A stretch of DNA of 53,514 nucleotides from Gammaproteobacteria bacterium (GTDB lineage Bacteria; Pseudomonadota; Gammaproteobacteria; SZUA-152), in NCBI GenBank assembly GCA_029882975.1, contig JAOUJW010000034.1:1-53514 (forward strand). The letters are read 5' to 3'. The stretch's first letter is position 1; every line of letters starts with the position of its first letter. Below the pieces are notes generated by a model. It was not told where the DNA came from. It was given only the letters and a program-made list of their open reading frames with translations, and did not search any database. The position numbers and the translations under genes were made by a program. Shown one piece after another: positions 50,644-53,514 of this stretch.

Positions 50644-50794
50644 GCCTGTGACGGCACGATTTTTTAACCGCAATTAGGCACTAAAAAAAACACCAAAACA
50701 TATTCCCTTCGAACTTAAATTTTGAAATAATCTTCATACGTAACCCGCCCCGGAATACTTACCACCAACTTAAATTTCATCTGGATTTACCATT

Positions 50795-52528
50795 ATGCGC
50801 AGTGTTCGCTACTCACTCCTTTTTCTTACAGTACTGATAACTATCATGTCAATTGGCTGTGGCTACGAACCGGAATATACCGAATCCGATAGTTTACTTT
50901 ACCAACAAGCATTGGCGAACTACCAAGCCGACAACTACGAACCGGCCAAGACCCAATTTTTGGCGCTTATAGATCAATACCCTCAAAGTATTTATATCGA
51001 CAATGCCAATTACTACATAGCACGTTGCTATCATGAACTGCAGGATTTTGCGACAGCGAGAAATTTATACACAGCCTATCCCGGCCTTTTCCCCGCCAGT
51101 GTCTATGTAGACAATGCCGTATTCTACCATGCCAAGTCTTTTTATGACGAAGCAAAACTACAAATCCAACCCCAAGCCGAGTTCGATTTGTTGCAAAACG
51201 CGGCGAACGGATTCCTGGACTACATTACCACTTTCAGCCTGGAATCCTTATTGGATGACGCTCAGTATTACCTGGGCCGCAGCCTGCACACACAGGCAGA
51301 GATGCTACAAACCAATCCTTCCCTATCCATCACCCTGGCATCTGACCTGTTTATCAACGCAAGACACTATTACGACACGCTGATCGCCGACCCACTGAGC
51401 GTTTATAACGACAACGCCCAATACTTTAAAGGACAGAGCTTCCACGAAGAAGGGCTTTATGCGGATGCCAGATTGGAATACATAAAACTGGTCACCACAG
51501 GCACCAGCAACTGGTCGGATGATGCACAATACCAGATAGGGAAAACATTCTATGATGAAGCATCGAGCACCGCGGATGCCAATACGGCAACCTCATTGTA
51601 TGACAGCGCAATTGTTGAATTCACCGCTTTGATCACCTCTATTAACCCAATCTTCAATAACAGCAACCGTCTGGACAGCGCTTACTACTTCGAAGGACGT
51701 AGCCTGCAACAACAAGCCGAGCTGATCACTGCAGGGAACGTTAACGGAGATTTTACCAGTAAGTATGTACAAGCACGTACAGCATTCCAAGAATTGGTTA
51801 GCCGGTTTCCACTGAGTATTTGGGCTGATAATGCCCTGTATCAATCAGGTTCCAGCTATTACGATGAGGCAACTCTGGCACAGAACAACCAGGATTTTGC
51901 CGTGATGAAAGACCGAATCAGTTTGGCTGTCTTACAATTTTCCACTTTATTATCCAATACAGTATATTCGCGCTCCAATAGCGCTGATAACGCCCGCTAT
52001 TATCTGGGCAAAAGCTACCAAATGATCTATAGCCTGCCGACCGTGGAACGCAGCGGTATTTACAACAATCTGGATTTGGCCCAAGTGACCCTGGACTGGG
52101 CCCGGGACACATTCATCACATTAGCTCAGGATTTTCCCCAAAGTAACTGGGTTGATAACGCCTATTATGAAATTGGCACGATTTACCAATTGGAAGCACC
52201 CACTGCAATTGACCCGGTCGCAGGCTTTAATCAAGCCTTGCATTACTATAACCTGGTCGTCCGCAACTATGCCGGCAGCATCCGTGAGGACAACGCTGTC
52301 TACAATATGGGTGAAATCTATCACTACACCGGTTACTGCGCTGCAGAAAAAGCGACACTGGACTATGCCCTTACCTTACCCACATTGAGTCAGACCCTGG
52401 CAGATGATATCAATACCAATCACTTTGCGGAACTAACCACCGCATTGGCCACGGCACCACCAACACCTAACGGTTCACACCTGTGTGATAACACCAATTT
52501 TGCTGGAATAGACACCACATATTTCTAA
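50795..52528 (+). CDS. Lipoprotein with tandem TPR/outer-membrane-like periodic repeats
   Basis: 577 residues with lipobox IMSIGCGY. The mature part is a chain of about ten units of roughly 45-60 residues, each with the phrase S(I/V)(Y/W)xDNAxYYxA(R/K)SYxxE...AxxxYxxLxxxxP. Examples are SIYIDNANYYIARCYHE, SVYVDNAVFYHAKSFYDE, SLLDDAQYYLGRS and SNWVDNAYYEIGTIY. This is the TPR-like alpha-solenoid of the BamD/YbgF (tol-pal) type, but much longer than either. Probably an outer-membrane lipoprotein that scaffolds proteins at the envelope. Monocistronic; two palindromes lie downstream. Confidence 0.75.
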   Translation: MRSVRYSLLFLTVLITIMSIGCGYEPEYTESDSLLYQQALANYQADNYEPAKTQFLALIDQYPQSIYIDNANYYIARCYHELQDFATARNLYTAYPGLFPASVYVDNAVFYHAKSFYDEAKLQIQPQAEFDLLQNAANGFLDYITTFSLESLLDDAQYYLGRSLHTQAEMLQTNPSLSITLASDLFINARHYYDTLIADPLSVYNDNAQYFKGQSFHEEGLYADARLEYIKLVTTGTSNWSDDAQYQIGKTFYDEASSTADANTATSLYDSAIVEFTALITSINPIFNNSNRLDSAYYFEGRSLQQQAELITAGNVNGDFTSKYVQARTAFQELVSRFPLSIWADNALYQSGSSYYDEATLAQNNQDFAVMKDRISLAVLQFSTLLSNTVYSRSNSADNARYYLGKSYQMIYSLPTVERSGIYNNLDLAQVTLDWARDTFITLAQDFPQSNWVDNAYYEIGTIYQLEAPTAIDPVAGFNQALHYYNLVVRNYAGSIREDNAVYNMGEIYHYTGYCAAEKATLDYALTLPTLSQTLADDINTNHFAELTTALATAPPTPNGSHLCDNTNFAGIDTTYF

Positions 52529-52547
52529 ATCAGAATAACCAGCCAGA

Positions 52548-52627
52548 ACAAAACCGGTTTTGTGATTAGCTGCATAGACGCGAAACCCAGCACCTGACAA
52601 AGATTACATACAACGAAACCGGTTTTG
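52548..52627. repeat. Two palindromic ACCGGT sites
   Basis: ACAAAACCGGTTTTGT (52548-52563) is a 16-bp perfect palindrome. AAACCGGTTT (52616-52625), with near-matching flanks, is a second one about 65 bp on. A small hairpin ATGCCA/TGGCAT follows at 52632-52650. The 334-bp gap holds no convincing gene. Confidence 0.6.
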
Positions 52628-52862
52628 ACTAATGCCATAAAGTGTGGCATAACCTTACTAATCGACTGAGTATGTTAAATATAAACCTAAATACTCAGCG
52701 CGCTCTCTTAAATAAGTATCACTTTAAACTTTTTGCAACCATCGACAACAACCGTTTAAGCAGTATGACCCAGGGTACTGGAAGCTTTCCGATGTTACCC
52801 AGTGCCAATCTTTTTCGTAGAGGAACCGACTAACAACTTGTATACGGAGTTATAAGAAAATC

Positions 52863-53514
52863 ATGAACATCCTGCACACTCTATTTGTTATTATTTTGGC
52901 TGTTTTCATCAGTGGCTGTGGCGGAGGCGGAGACAGCGGCAACGGCGGCGGCGACGCAAACCAAAACCCTGTTGCCGTGGACGACAGCGCCAACACAGAA
53001 TTCGATTCGCCCGTGACCGTTGATGTATTAGCCAACGACTCCGATGCCGATGGAGATACTCTTACCATCACCGAAGTTTCTGTGACACCAAACAACGGCA
53101 ATGCTGTCATCAATGGCGGCACCACCATCACCTACACTCCCAATACCGGGTTCAGCGGATCGGACAGTTTTCAATATTCCATCTCGGACGGCAATGGCGG
53201 CACCGGCACCGCTACGGTAACTGTCACCGTAGCTACAGAGGGAAACAACAACCCGATGGCAATCGATGACAGCGCCACCACAGCTTTCAATACCGCTGTA
53301 ACCGTCAACGTCCTGACCAACGACAGCGACGCTGACGGGGATAGCCTTAGCGTTACCGCTATTGCAGTAGCACCGGGCAACGGCACCGCGGTCATTAATG
53401 GCGGCGCCACCATCACCTACACTCCCAACACCGGGTTCAGCGGATCGGACAGTTTTCAATATTCCATCTCGGACGGCAATGGCGGCACCGGCACCGCTAC
53501 TGTCACCGTCACTG
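52863..53514 (+). CDS. Tandem-95-repeat lipoprotein, N-terminal part (runs off the right edge)
   Basis: 217 complete codons, open at the edge. Lipobox FISGCGG then a Gly-rich linker. Two Ig/cadherin-like (Big_9/VCBS-like) units follow: NPVAVDDSANTEFDSPVTVDVLANDSDADGDTLTIT ... ITYTPNTGFSGSDSFQYSISDGNGGTGTATVTVT, then a second unit, NPMAIDDSATTAF.... The period is 95 residues (285 bp), and about 100 bp are nearly identical between units. The D-S-D-A-D-G-D loops bind calcium. Such proteins are large surface adhesins or biofilm proteins; the full length cannot be seen. Confidence 0.85.
   Translation, partial: MNILHTLFVIILAVFISGCGGGGDSGNGGGDANQNPVAVDDSANTEFDSPVTVDVLANDSDADGDTLTITEVSVTPNNGNAVINGGTTITYTPNTGFSGSDSFQYSISDGNGGTGTATVTVTVATEGNNNPMAIDDSATTAFNTAVTVNVLTNDSDADGDSLSVTAIAVAPGNGTAVINGGATITYTPNTGFSGSDSFQYSISDGNGGTGTATVTVT

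Noticed and set aside
52642-52833. 63-residue plus-strand frame after the solenoid lipoprotein
   Set aside because: No ribosome site, no signal, no family; begins inside a hairpin. Not supported.

Overview
The window looks like chromosomal DNA of a Gram-negative gammaproteobacterium of moderate GC content. The evidence is a complete minor-pilin cluster (fimT-pilV-pilW-pilX-pilY1-pilE), a YheS-type ABC-F protein, TtcA, a Bam/LTxxQ-type envelope repertoire and many Sec/lipoprotein signal peptides. The mix of pili, chemotaxis and signalling genes, bacteriohemerythrin and a molybdenum hydroxylase fits a free-living, possibly aquatic or microaerophilic bacterium. The genus cannot be fixed from the sequence. 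I see no tRNA, rRNA, CRISPR array, prophage or insertion sequence.

Layout. 1-3.1 kb: the N-terminal half of a membrane chemoreceptor (minus strand, leaving the window), a saccharopine-dehydrogenase-like oxidoreductase and two small membrane proteins. 3.3-10.0 kb: the type IV pilus minor-pilin/PilY1 operon. Its PilV leader contains an in-frame GTSML tandem repeat. 10.2-20.8 kb: mostly housekeeping and signalling genes: yheS, YbhB-like, HPF/RaiA, an orphan PhnD-like binding protein followed by an 18-bp tandem array, a CadR-like MerR regulator with a recognisable 19-bp-spacer promoter, a membrane diguanylate cyclase, a small lipoprotein plus NUDIX enzyme, a second tandem array sharing its core word with the first, a receiver-kinase, a DUF2007-like protein, ttcA and an EamA half-transporter. 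21-31 kb: a Calx-beta secreted protein, a Cpx/OmpR-like module (His-rich LTxxQ protein divergent from a response regulator and kinase, with paired GTAAC-N5-GTAAC boxes between), several unknowns, an FHA protein, a pentapeptide-repeat lipoprotein and a hybrid kinase.

31-37 kb: a TTL-like secreted protein, a histidine phosphatase, and a possible non-canonical fimbrial assembly locus: two small secreted beta-proteins, a third secreted protein and a PapD-like chaperone, convergent with an outer-membrane barrel carrying a C-terminal SdrD/Cna-B-like domain. 37-40 kb: a bacteriohemerythrin with a small secreted partner (consensus CRP site upstream), a BamE-like protein and a porin. 40-47 kb: a tightly coupled minus-strand locus encoding an Ig-like membrane protein, a type-3-repeat lipoprotein, a transglutaminase-7TM protein, a RimK-like ATP-grasp ligase, a large membrane-anchored TPR protein and an outer-membrane barrel. 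It reads as an envelope-spanning peptide-modification or export system of unknown product. 47-53.5 kb: a PaiB-like flavin protein, isoquinoline 1-oxidoreductase-type Mo hydroxylase subunits, a periodic TPR-like lipoprotein, and the start of a tandem-95-repeat lipoprotein that runs off the right edge.

The best candidates for undescribed biology are the transglutaminase/ATP-grasp/TPR/barrel locus, the chaperone/barrel fimbrial-like locus, and the small tandem arrays that start at gene stop codons and share one 11-bp core word. Functions are inferred from recognised motifs and gene order only; no database search was possible.
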